A stretch of 64,000 nucleotides of DNA from Verrucomicrobiota bacterium (GTDB lineage: Bacteria > Chlamydiota > Chlamydiia > Chlamydiales > SM23-39). Each line of letters starts with the position of its first letter. The first letter of the stretch is position 1. Made by a program: the position numbers and the translations under genes. The notes beneath the pieces are model-generated. The model searched no databases. It was not told the origin of the DNA and worked only from the letters and a program-made list of their open reading frames with translations. Below are positions 47,163-55,266 of the stretch, one piece after another. Where the stretch lies: contig JAGWZL010000006.1 in assembly GCA_018968815.1 (NCBI GenBank), positions 1 through 64,000 on the forward strand, in the 5' to 3' direction.

Positions 47163-50130
47163 GAGAAGATGTTAACTCCGTGCTGGCATCCTGTCCATGC
47201 CGCTTTTTGATTTCGCGCCATTTGTGGATCATTTGTGCGGCGAGCGGCGCTGCCGTTTTTCCCGCATCTCCAAAGCGCAAGAATACGACGACAACGAGTT
47301 CTGGGTGGGTCTTTTTGGGGTCGGTGAACGAAATTCCGCCGAACCAAATATATTTGTACATCTGAGGGGGGCTGCCCGGATTTTTCGACAAGTTGCAGAC
47401 GATTTCAGCGGTCCCTGTTTTCCCAACCATTTGGTGCTGTAAAGCGAGGTATTCGCGCATCGCCAACGGATGACTCAGAAACTCTCGAATGGCCCCGGCT
47501 CTTGCGCTTCCTTTGGTTCCCCACATGACCCTATCCATCCCTTCCAAGAGCGTCGATCTGATTTTGTCCTCCATAGGCAGAGTCCATCTGACCTCGGTGA
47601 GTTCTTCGCCTGTTTCGGGTTGTATGGCATTGGATTGGAGCGCTGTGAACAAAGGAAACGGGATCCCGATGGCTTGCAATTCATTTTGAGCAAAGTAAGA
47701 TTGGGCTGCAAAAGGGCCTAGGGGGTGTCGATCGGGGGTAAGTCCAATCACCTGTTTCACCAATTTGGGTTTGAGGATTTTGCCTCCATTGGCAATGGCG
47801 GCGAGGCATGTGGCTGTTTGCAAGGGAGTGGTCAAAAGAGTGTGTTGGCCGATGGCAGTGGAATAAAGGCCTGTTCGATTAAACGCTAAATCGTCTGGAA
47901 TATTGCCCCGCTTTTCTCTGGGGAGCGCGATGCCTGTTTTTTCGCCGAAGCCGAACATTTTTGCGGCCTCTGCTAAATCTTCGGGATGATTGAAATGATC
48001 TCCTGCTAAAATGGAGAAGTAGGAATTGCTCGTCTGTTCGAGCGCTGCTAAGAGATCGATTTTCCCGAGATTGGGATTGGCGGTGCGCGGCAGCCGTCCT
48101 CCTTTGTAGATGCGGGGATACGGGGTGTGATTGAGCGTGTAGGCTACGCCTTGCGAGCTGAGTTGATCGATGAGGGTCAATTGTTTTCCTTGCCTGAGCG
48201 CCTCATACGCAGTGACCAATTTGAACACGGACCCCTGGGGGGATCCCACTTCAAAGGCGTATGAGCGTGTAAAGCCAAAGCCGCCCGTTGGGTAGAAGCT
48301 GGCGGCCAAAGCTTTTTCAGTTTTGCCTTTGATTGCTTTGTACTTTCCGAGGAGAGGTCGTTTGAGATCTGCATAGGCGCGAAAGGTGCGAGAGAGCTCA
48401 TCGAGAGGCTGTTTGTGCTCTTCCCACCAAGCGGCGAACAGCTCTTTCTCTTTTCGGTCCAAGTAGTCGATGTAAGGACGCGACCAGGTCTTATGTTCTT
48501 TTTCCGTCGCTCTCATTTCTTTTAAAAATTCTTTTTGGTGTTTCTCTTTCCAGGTTTTCCATTCGCTCTGATGAAATTCTTTTTCTGCTTGAGAGCGCAA
48601 CTCGGTCTCTCTTCTTAAAAACTCTTGGCAAAGGGCCCGATAATCGGAGATTTTCATGGTGCCCATCTTCTGGATGAGTTCGTCAGTAAAAGCGGGAGCA
48701 TACACAGCCGTGCGGCAAAGATCGGCGGCAAAGAGTCGATCTTGCGCAGAGAGGCCTGTGGCGTCGAGTCTTTTCTGTATTTCTGCAGGCACAGACAGCC
48801 CTTCTTTGGCGTAGTAGAGGAAAGCTTCCATGTCTTCTTGCAGTTGAATGGCTCCCTTGACCGTATCCATTTTTTTGAAATAGGCTCGTACGGGGCCATC
48901 GATGGGTAACACCTGATTCAAATAAAAGTCCCACGTGAGGGGGACCGAGTCTTCTTTGGTTCCGCTCTCTCTCTTTAACTCTTCCAGCCCATCCCAAATG
49001 GCGCCGATGAAGCGGTCCGATTCAAGCCACCGGCTCACTTGCCTTGTTTTGCCATCGTTGAAAAGGGAGCTTGTCGTGAAGATGAAATCATTGGGGTCAA
49101 AGCGGGGGTAGCTGGCCAGGGCGAGCACTTCGCCTGTATGAGGATCGAGCGCGACAATGGCCCCTCCTTTGATCCAAGGTTGTTTTTGTATTTTGCGGGT
49201 GTTGTCAGCTGGATCGAGCCCTATGCTGCGCCCTTCCCTGGCTTTTTCGTGTTGAGAGAGCAGTTGTTCGGCAAATTGTTGCAGTTCCGCCGAAAGGGAG
49301 AGGACGATCTCTTTGCCTGGAACTGGTTCTTTGGCGATCAGTTCTCGAATGAAGCGCCCTTTTTGGTCCACTTCAAAAGTTTTTTTACCAAAAAATCCTC
49401 GCAGATCCTGTTCAAATTGCCCCTCAATCCCCGTTTTGCCTACGAGGTCATTGATGGAATAGGCTTTTTCTTTGAGTTCCTGCAATCGCTTGACATCGGT
49501 ACACTCGAAGAGGTCGGCGGCCCTTTGCAATTCGGAGAGTTCTTGGGCGATGGCGGTGTACTCTTTCTGGTTGATTGCGCCCATGGTGCCGATGACGTGG
49601 CATCCCGTCTTGCCTAAGGGGTAGGATCGGACCGAGGCGATCTCAGCGGAGATGCCGGGCCAGTCTTTTTCAAGCATACGAAGATGGGCATGCTCTTCTT
49701 CTGTCAAAGATCCTTTGAGGATGAAAGGGACATGAGGAAAGAGGGCTGCCTTGGAGTGGATGAGATCTTCCACTCGTTCTGGATCTAGCTGCAGCGTTTT
49801 GCCCAACACACGCGATAAATTTCGAATATATTCTTTACGGGCATAGATTTTTTGATTCTCTTTCCATTCCACAGATGGGATTTCTGCAATCTGCGCGTAG
49901 TAAATGGCTGCGTTATAAGAGATTTTGTTATAAGCCATCGGGGTGTGGAATCGGTCGCAAATCGTGCCGCGGTCTGCTCGAACGAGGACAGTGCGTTGCT
50001 GCGGCTTTTGGGCCTCCAGGAGTTTTTCCTCGCGCTGGAAGGTTCCCAAATGCCAAACGCGGAGCAGGATGGTCAGAAAGGCGAGGAGAAAGAGATGTAA
50101 GATGCGATGAATTTTGAGCCTATCTGCCAT
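47128..50130 (-). CDS. pbp2: Penicillin-binding protein 2 (transpeptidase)
   Basis: 1,000 residues from ATG 50130: one membrane anchor (about 9-27), a pedestal domain with 'RADRGTICDRFHTPMAYN', and a transpeptidase domain with the active-site Ser634 in 'GSPQGSVFK', the SxN motif 'SNS' (701-703) and 'KTGT' (904-907). About 260 residues (350-610) are inserted between 'YPRFDPNDF' and the SxxK motif, a lysine- and glutamate-rich, partly coiled region; chlamydial PBP2 is also unusually long. It would cross-link peptidoglycan at the division site. In Chlamydia it lies near ompA and rpsB (CT682-CT680); here ompA is missing from between them. Confidence 0.95.
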   Translation of the reverse strand: MADRLKIHRILHLFLLAFLTILLRVWHLGTFQREEKLLEAQKPQQRTVLVRADRGTICDRFHTPMAYNKISYNAAIYYAQIAEIPSVEWKENQKIYARKEYIRNLSRVLGKTLQLDPERVEDLIHSKAALFPHVPFILKGSLTEEEHAHLRMLEKDWPGISAEIASVRSYPLGKTGCHVIGTMGAINQKEYTAIAQELSELQRAADLFECTDVKRLQELKEKAYSINDLVGKTGIEGQFEQDLRGFFGKKTFEVDQKGRFIRELIAKEPVPGKEIVLSLSAELQQFAEQLLSQHEKAREGRSIGLDPADNTRKIQKQPWIKGGAIVALDPHTGEVLALASYPRFDPNDFIFTTSSLFNDGKTRQVSRWLESDRFIGAIWDGLEELKRESGTKEDSVPLTWDFYLNQVLPIDGPVRAYFKKMDTVKGAIQLQEDMEAFLYYAKEGLSVPAEIQKRLDATGLSAQDRLFAADLCRTAVYAPAFTDELIQKMGTMKISDYRALCQEFLRRETELRSQAEKEFHQSEWKTWKEKHQKEFLKEMRATEKEHKTWSRPYIDYLDRKEKELFAAWWEEHKQPLDELSRTFRAYADLKRPLLGKYKAIKGKTEKALAASFYPTGGFGFTRSYAFEVGSPQGSVFKLVTAYEALRQGKQLTLIDQLSSQGVAYTLNHTPYPRIYKGGRLPRTANPNLGKIDLLAALEQTSNSYFSILAGDHFNHPEDLAEAAKMFGFGEKTGIALPREKRGNIPDDLAFNRTGLYSTAIGQHTLLTTPLQTATCLAAIANGGKILKPKLVKQVIGLTPDRHPLGPFAAQSYFAQNELQAIGIPFPLFTALQSNAIQPETGEELTEVRWTLPMEDKIRSTLLEGMDRVMWGTKGSARAGAIREFLSHPLAMREYLALQHQMVGKTGTAEIVCNLSKNPGSPPQMYKYIWFGGISFTDPKKTHPELVVVVFLRFGDAGKTAAPLAAQMIHKWREIKKRHGQDASTELTSSHGTCSHSHFSK

Positions 50131-50234
50131 TGCGCGCCCCCCCTTTGGCTGCGGCCTCTTGGCAAAATGCAATGATAGATCGGTTCTTTGAAGACGGTTC
50201 CATGACAGTCCCAGCATACCAAATTAATTATTAA

Positions 50235-50341
50235 GAGGGTGTCTACAAAGTAAGGGTTCGTCCTTTTTAGGGGTTATTTTGGCCAATTTGCGCCTCAAAA
50301 GAACCCTAAAAAAGACTGAACCTTACTTTGTAGGCACCCTC
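50235..50341. mobile_element. Inverted repeat family A, long form (107 bp)
   Basis: The ends are GAGGGTGTCTACAAAGTAAG and CTTACTTTGTAGGCACCCTC, with nearly matching inner arms (AAGGGTTCGTCCTTTTTAGGG), so the whole element folds as one long hairpin. No gene is inside. It occupies most of the space between pbp2 and tRNA-Gly, where Chlamydia has ompA. The rest of 50131-50414 shows only a possible promoter. Confidence 0.82.
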
Positions 50342-50356
50342 TAAATGGGATTCCTC

Positions 50357-50385
50357 TTGAGGAAAAACCCGATATGCGATAAAAC
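50357..50385 (+). promoter_or_regulatory. Possible promoter of tRNA-Gly and the rpsB operon
   Basis: TTGAGG (50357-50362), 17 bases, TAAAAC (50380-50385), 30 bases before the tRNA. A weak match, but the only candidate downstream of repeat A. Confidence 0.35.
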
Positions 50386-50414
50386 TGTACTTTCGATTTT
50401 TATTTTTTTGGAGC

Positions 50415-50485
50415 GCGCCTGTAGTTCAATGGTAGAACAGTAGCCTTCCAAGCTACGAGTGTCAGTTCAATTCTGTCCAGGCGCT
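50415..50485 (+). tRNA. tRNA-Gly (UCC)
   Basis: 71-nt cloverleaf: acceptor GCGCCTG/CAGGCGC, D arm 'GTTCAATGGTAGAAC', anticodon loop CTTCCAA (anticodon TCC at 50447-50449), T arm with 'GTTCAATTC'. CCA is not encoded. It sits just before rpsB, as in Chlamydia. Confidence 0.95.
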
Positions 50486-50513
50486 AAGGAAAACAAATTT
50501 TTTGAGGAATAAG

Positions 50514-51293
50514 TTGGCTACAGCACAAAAACAATCCGGAGTAACGATTAAAGAGTTACTCGAGTCAGGGGCCCATTTCGGGCATCAGACCCATCGTTGG
50601 AACCCAAAAATGAAGCGGTTCATTTTCGAGGCTCGCAATGGCATATACATCATAGATCTGGCGAAGACTTTGCAGCAGATCCGCACAGCGGTGGATCACG
50701 TTCGCGATATCGTGTCGAAGAGGAAGTCGATTCTTTTTGTGGGCACGAAGAAGCAGGCGAAGGCGGTTGTGAAGGAGTGCGCTGAGGACTGTGGCGAGTT
50801 TTATGTATGCGAGCGTTGGCTGGGTGGGACATTGACCAATCTGTCTACGATTCGCCAATCGGTCAAGACTTTGGAGCGCATTGAGAAGCGGCTTGCTTCG
50901 GGTGGCGAGGGGTTTACGAAGAAAGAGATGTCGTTGATGGCGAAAGAGCGAGTGAAGTTGGACCGGAACCTTTCTGGGATTCGGGCGATGCGCAAATTGC
51001 CGGGGCTCTTGGTTGTTGTGGATCCGAGTAAGGAGCACATTGCGGTGGCTGAGGCGAACACATTGGGGATTCCTGTGATGGCGCTGGTTGACACCAATTG
51101 CGATCCCGATCCGATTGATTGGGTGATTGCGTGCAATGACGATGCTTTGAAGAGCATTAAGATTGTGCTTTCTGCGCTGATGCAAGCTGTGATCGACAAG
51201 AAAAACGACATGAACGTCCCTGTTGCGAAAGGCGATGAAGACGAAGAGGATGATGAGGAAGACGTCGAAGAAGATGAAGAGTCGGACGAGTAA
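50514..51293 (+). CDS. rpsB: Ribosomal protein S2
   Basis: 30S subunit protein. 259 residues from a TTG start at 50514 with GAGGA six bases upstream (an earlier TTG at 50502 has no RBS). 'GAHFGHQTHRWNPKMKRFIF', 'VGTKKQAK', 'RWLGGTLTN' and 'DTNCDPDPIDWVIACND' are canonical. The C-terminus is an Asp/Glu-rich tail (about 25 residues), longer than usual. First gene of rpsB-tsf-pyrH-frr. Confidence 0.97.
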   Translation: MATAQKQSGVTIKELLESGAHFGHQTHRWNPKMKRFIFEARNGIYIIDLAKTLQQIRTAVDHVRDIVSKRKSILFVGTKKQAKAVVKECAEDCGEFYVCERWLGGTLTNLSTIRQSVKTLERIEKRLASGGEGFTKKEMSLMAKERVKLDRNLSGIRAMRKLPGLLVVVDPSKEHIAVAEANTLGIPVMALVDTNCDPDPIDWVIACNDDALKSIKIVLSALMQAVIDKKNDMNVPVAKGDEDEEDDEEDVEEDEESDE

Positions 51294-51302
51294 GGGAGAT
51301 CT

Positions 51303-52154
51303 ATGAGAGATATCACAGCTGACATGATCAAGGAACTACGTGAGCGCACGGGCGTTGGCATGGGGAAGTGCAAAGAGGCGCTTGTTCTTGCTGAAGGGGA
51401 CATGGAGAAGGCGATCGACGTGCTGCGCAAGGCTGGGATGTCTGCTGCCGTGAAGAAAGAGGGGCGTGAGACGAAAGAGGGTTTGATTTTGGTTGCTGAA
51501 GACAAGAAGCATTTGATTTTGGCTGAAGCGAATGCGGAGACCGACTTTGTTGTTCAGAACGATCGATTCAAGCATTTTTTGCATGACTGTGTGAAGCAGG
51601 CGCTAGAGAGTGGCAAATCGCTGTCTTTGCAAGAGCTGCTTCAGGAGCCTTATTATAAAGACAAATCGATTACGCTGGATCAGTATCGGAACTTAGTGAT
51701 CCAGGCGCTGGGTGAAAATATTCAGTTGCGTCGGATTGAGATGATTTCGAAGCATCCGGACAGTTCTTATGGGACCTATTCTCACATGGGCGGCAAGTTG
51801 GTGGTCTTGGTTGAGATTGCGGGAGCGAAGGACCAGGAGGGGATTGCGAAGGAGATTGCGATGCACATTGCGGCTGAGAATCCCGAGTATTTGCGTCCTG
51901 AGGAGGTTCCTCCTGCTGTGCTGGCTCGTGAGGAGGAGATTGCTCGAGCGCAGGTGCAAGGCAAGCCGGCGAATGTGATCGACAAGATTGTGGCGGGGAA
52001 AGTGAAGGCTTACACCGATCAATTTTGTTTAGTGAATCAGAAGTACATCAAGGACAATTCTCTGACTGTGCAGCAGTTTCTCGATGCGTGCGCTAGAAAG
52101 GTGGGGCAGCATCTTTCTATCAAGTGTTTTTGGCGTTGGAAAGTGGGACAGTGA
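51303..52154 (+). CDS. tsf: Elongation factor Ts
   Basis: Guanine-nucleotide exchange factor for EF-Tu. 283 residues: N-terminal 'ADMIKELRERTGVGMGKCKEAL', the EF-Tu contact motif 'ETDFV' and the core domain with 'GGKLVVLVEIAG' and 'IAMHIAAENPEYL'. The spacing of 9 bp from rpsB and GGGAG RBS indicate cotranscription. The stop overlaps the pyrH GTG start. Confidence 0.97.
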   Translation: MRDITADMIKELRERTGVGMGKCKEALVLAEGDMEKAIDVLRKAGMSAAVKKEGRETKEGLILVAEDKKHLILAEANAETDFVVQNDRFKHFLHDCVKQALESGKSLSLQELLQEPYYKDKSITLDQYRNLVIQALGENIQLRRIEMISKHPDSSYGTYSHMGGKLVVLVEIAGAKDQEGIAKEIAMHIAAENPEYLRPEEVPPAVLAREEEIARAQVQGKPANVIDKIVAGKVKAYTDQFCLVNQKYIKDNSLTVQQFLDACARKVGQHLSIKCFWRWKVGQ

Positions 52155-52867
52155 GAAAGCCTGCCTACAAAAGAATTCTATTAAAGCTCTCTGGGGAAGC
52201 TCTGATGGGTGACCAAAGGTATGGGGTGGACCCGGAGGCGTGTCAAAAAATTGCGCAATCGGTTCAGGAGTTGACTCAGCTTGGGGTGCAAGTTGGGGTT
52301 GTGATAGGGGGCGGCAACATTTTTCGTGGCGTGCAGGCGACGAGGGGTGGGATGCAGAGGACGCCGGCGGATCACATTGGGATGTTGGCGACGCTCATCA
52401 ATGGGATTGCATTGCAGCAGGCCTTTGAAACGTTGCATTGCGACAGTCGCATCATGAGTTCGATTACATTGGATGTGATGGCCGAGTCTTATTCTTGGAA
52501 AAATGCTTTAAAATATTTAGAGAAAGGGATCGTCCTTATTTTTGTAGGGGGGACGGGGAATCCCTATTTTACGACCGATTCGGCGGCGGCTTTGCGGGCG
52601 TTGGAGATTCAGGCGGAAGTGTTGATGAAGGCGACGAAGGTGGATGGCATTTATAACAAAGATCCTATAAAGTATCCAAATGCGGTGAAATACGATCGGG
52701 TGAGTTATTCGGAAGTATTAGCGAGCAATTTAGAGGTGATGGATGCGGCGGCGATTGCCTTGTGTAGAGAAAATGGGCTACCGATTCGGGTTTTTAACAT
52801 GTTAGACCATTCTTTAAAGGCGGCTGTATTCAATGATCCAGTGGGAACTTTAGTCGTAGGGGAGTAA
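52151..52867 (+). CDS. pyrH: Uridylate kinase
   Basis: UMP to UDP with ATP. 238 residues from GTG 52151, which overlaps the tsf stop (GTGA). 'RILLKLSGEALMG', 'VVIGGGNIFRG', 'DHIGMLATLINGIALQ', 'FVGGTGNPYFTTDSAAALRA' and 'KATKVDGIYNKDP' are all standard for the hexameric bacterial enzyme. A longer reading would only extend into tsf. Confidence 0.97.
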   Translation: MRKPAYKRILLKLSGEALMGDQRYGVDPEACQKIAQSVQELTQLGVQVGVVIGGGNIFRGVQATRGGMQRTPADHIGMLATLINGIALQQAFETLHCDSRIMSSITLDVMAESYSWKNALKYLEKGIVLIFVGGTGNPYFTTDSAAALRALEIQAEVLMKATKVDGIYNKDPIKYPNAVKYDRVSYSEVLASNLEVMDAAAIALCRENGLPIRVFNMLDHSLKAAVFNDPVGTLVVGE

Positions 52868-52868
52868 T

Positions 52869-53423
52869 ATGAGCAATATTGAAGCGCAAGTGAAGAAGGA
52901 CATGCAGGTGGCTGTGGACCATTTGAAGTCGGAGTTGAAGACGTTGCGGACGGGCCGAGCGAGCGCCTCGATTTTGGACAAGGTGCACGTGGAGATTTAC
53001 GGGTCGCACATGCCGTTGAAGGGGCTGGCGAACATTAACGTGCCGGAGCCGCGGCAGATTGTGGTGACGCCGTTTGACCAGGCGAATGCGAAGGCGATTG
53101 CGAAGGCGATCGAGGAGGCTCGTTTGGGGATCAATCCTGTGGTGGATGGGAAGGTGGTGCGGATCAACATACCTCCGATGGATGAGTCGATTCGGAAGCA
53201 GATGGCGAAGCAGTGCAAGGAGCATGGGGAGAAGACCAAGGTGTCGTTGAGGGAAGTGCGGCGCAAGTATAACGACATGGTGCGCAAGCAGAAGGCGGAC
53301 GGGCTGATTCCGGAGGATCAGATGAAGAAGTCTGAGAAAACGATCCAGGAGTTGACGGACAAGTTTTGCAAGGATGTGGATGCGACCTGTGCGGAGAAAG
53401 AGAAGGAGATTATGACTGTTTAA
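52869..53423 (+). CDS. frr: Ribosome recycling factor
   Basis: Splits post-termination ribosomes with EF-G. 184 residues: 'LKTLRTGRASASILDKVHVE', 'IVVTPFDQANAKAIAKAIEE', 'IPPMDESIRKQM' and 'RREVRRKYND'-type helix ('SLREVRRKYNDMVRKQKADG'). One base separates it from pyrH. A weak stem (CACCTT/AAGGTG) follows the stop. Confidence 0.97.
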   Translation: MSNIEAQVKKDMQVAVDHLKSELKTLRTGRASASILDKVHVEIYGSHMPLKGLANINVPEPRQIVVTPFDQANAKAIAKAIEEARLGINPVVDGKVVRINIPPMDESIRKQMAKQCKEHGEKTKVSLREVRRKYNDMVRKQKADGLIPEDQMKKSEKTIQELTDKFCKDVDATCAEKEKEIMTV

Positions 53424-53492
53424 GCTCACACCTTGAAGAAAATAAAGGTGATAGAGTAAAATCGAGCACGATTTTTAAATGCAATTTGACCT

Positions 53493-53567
53493 GGCCCCAT
53501 CGTCTAGCCCGGCCTAGGACATCAGATTTTCATTCTGCGAACAGGGGTTCGAATCCCCTTGGGGTCA
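53493..53567 (+). tRNA. tRNA-Glu (UUC)
   Basis: 75-nt cloverleaf: acceptor GGCCCCA/TGGGGTC, D arm 'CGTCTAGCCCGGCCTAGGAC', anticodon TTC (53529-53531), T arm 'AGGGGTTCGAATCCCCT'. CCA not encoded. A CCCCTCA-CATA-TGAGGGG hairpin (53571-53588) lies between it and tRNA-Lys. Confidence 0.95.
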
Positions 53568-53594
53568 AAACCCCTCACATATGAGGGGGCATAC

Positions 53595-53666
53595 GAGACT
53601 TTAGCTCAGTGGTAGAGCATCTCACTTTTAATGAGAGGGTCGATGGTTCGAACCCATCAAGTCTCA
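53595..53666 (+). tRNA. tRNA-Lys (UUU)
   Basis: 72-nt cloverleaf: acceptor GAGACTT/AAGTCTC, D arm 'GCTCAGTGGTAGAGC', anticodon loop CTTTTAA (TTT at 53627-53629), T arm 'GATGGTTCGAACCCATC'. CCA not encoded. Its 3' end is repeated 166 bp downstream. Confidence 0.95.
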
Positions 53667-53833
53667 ATAAAATTGCCTCAATTTTTTGAGGCTTGAGCAA
53701 GCAAATTGATTTGCTTGCGGATGGGTGAGAAATGAAGGGCGATGTTTTTCGCCTCGAAAAACCGCCCGAGTCGGCTTTCGGGACGGGACGAGCGTCTCGC
53801 TCGCCCGCCAGAAAGGAACCCATCAAGTCTCAA
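53650..53833 (+). repeat. tRNA-Lys 3'-end direct repeat (probable attachment-site pair)
   Basis: GAACCCATCAAGTCTCAA at 53650-53667 (3' end of tRNA-Lys) recurs exactly at 53816-53833. Between them are two perfect hairpins, GCCTCAA-TTTT-TTGAGGC (53675-53692) and GCAAGCAAAT-TG-ATTTGCTTGC (53697-53718), and no gene. Tyrosine integrases recombine at tRNA 3' ends and leave such repeats. 53834-53946 up to argH holds nothing recognisable. Confidence 0.75.
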
Positions 53834-53946
53834 ATTCTTATCTCGCTCATTCCAGCCCATTTAGATAGCAATATGAAATTATTTGTTGCGAAGGGTTATT
53901 ACTTATTTTTTTTTCTCGAGTGCATCTACTGCATTTTTAAATTCTT

Positions 53947-55266
53947 CTATCTTTTCTCAGACAAGTTTCTCAGTTGGTTTAGATTTTTAATTCTCTCCTC
54001 ACTGCACTCCAGTCCGAGGTTGCCCGTTGCGCCTATATGTATCTTGGCAAGGATGTTTTTCTTTGGATCGGATTTCTCGAGTGAATCGAGTTGCTCCGCC
54101 ACCTGCCTATACGCTTCCCGAAACGGCACCCCGTTTTGCTGTATCCGATTCAAGACCTCGTCCGTCGCAAATACTTCATTGGTGAATCCTCTTAGACAAG
54201 CTTCCTCATCCACTGCGATCCCTTCGAGGATCAAATGCATCACTTCTAGAGAATCCACTGTCGTATCGCAAGCGTGAAATAAGGGCCGCTTCGTCTCCTG
54301 AAAATCGCGGTTGTAGCCTGATGGCAGTGCGCGGACTGTTTCAAGAATCTGAAATAAATCAGCCGTCACAGCGGCGCTTTTGGCACGAATGAGTTCGAGC
54401 GGACATGGATTTTTTTTCTGAGGCATGAGGCTGCTGCCGGGGCAGAATGCCACGGGAAGCTTCAGATAGCCCATTTCGGGAGCGCTAAAGAGAATCATGT
54501 CGGTCGCCATCTTGGAGAGATCAAGCATGATTTGAGATAGCGCGTGGATCAAAATCCCCTCAAACTTCCCGCGGCTGTTATTTGCATACAATACATTATT
54601 TTGCACAGCAGCGAATCCCAAGGCATCAGCAGTCAACTGCCGGTCGATCAAGAGCGACACGCCGTAACTGGCAGCAGAGCCAAGAGGGCATTGATCGAGG
54701 ATCTGATACGCTCCTTTCAACAATTCTGCATCGTCAAGCAGCGATTCAAGAAATGCCCCGGCCCATAGCCCCCAAGAAGAGGGCATCGCTTTCTGGTAAT
54801 GGGTCCTGCCGACGTAAGGGATTTCAGTATGTTTTTTTGCAAAATCCCGCAACGTTTTACAGAGTGTTTCCACCTGCTTTGTCGCCAAGATGATCTGATC
54901 GCGCATGTAGAGCCTTACATCGGTCAGAATCTGATCATTGCGGGAGCGGGCTGTGTGGATTTTTTTGCCCGTTTCTCCTAGCTTACGCGTGAGGAAGTTC
55001 TCCACAGCTGTGTGAACATCTTCCTCATCATTTGCGATGGTAAATGTCCCATTTTCTGAGAGGGAGATGATCTCTTCCAGAGCTTTTTTCAGCTGTTCAT
55101 ATTCATCCTCGGTCAAAATGCCGATTTTGCAGAGCATCGCAGCATGGGCGATGCTCCCTCGACAATCATAAATGACGAGCCTTAGATCGAGTTTTGGGTC
55201 ATCCCCAGTCATGAATCGTTCGATGAAGGGCTGGAGATCGTATCCTTTAGACCAGAGCTTCGACAT
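53947..55266 (-). CDS. argH: Argininosuccinate lyase
   Basis: Splits argininosuccinate into arginine and fumarate. 439 residues: 'EDVHTAVENFL', 'GKKIHTARSRNDQ', 'VGRTHYQKAMPSSWGLWAG', and the flexible catalytic loop 'GSSLMPQKKNP' with the active-site Ser. Length is slightly below the usual 460. It is the last gene of the six-gene operon and overlaps the divergent argG paralogue by 20 bp. Confidence 0.96.
   Translation of the reverse strand: MSKLWSKGYDLQPFIERFMTGDDPKLDLRLVIYDCRGSIAHAAMLCKIGILTEDEYEQLKKALEEIISLSENGTFTIANDEEDVHTAVENFLTRKLGETGKKIHTARSRNDQILTDVRLYMRDQIILATKQVETLCKTLRDFAKKHTEIPYVGRTHYQKAMPSSWGLWAGAFLESLLDDAELLKGAYQILDQCPLGSAASYGVSLLIDRQLTADALGFAAVQNNVLYANNSRGKFEGILIHALSQIMLDLSKMATDMILFSAPEMGYLKLPVAFCPGSSLMPQKKNPCPLELIRAKSAAVTADLFQILETVRALPSGYNRDFQETKRPLFHACDTTVDSLEVMHLILEGIAVDEEACLRGFTNEVFATDEVLNRIQQNGVPFREAYRQVAEQLDSLEKSDPKKNILAKIHIGATGNLGLECSEERIKNLNQLRNLSEKR

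Noticed and set aside
53571..53588. Terminator between tRNA-Glu and tRNA-Lys
   Set aside because: The 7-bp stem has no T-run; it may be a processing signal, so I did not list it separately.
53732..54277. Plus-strand frame after tRNA-Lys
   Set aside because: Overlaps argH antisense, lacks an RBS and has a composition typical of shadow frames.
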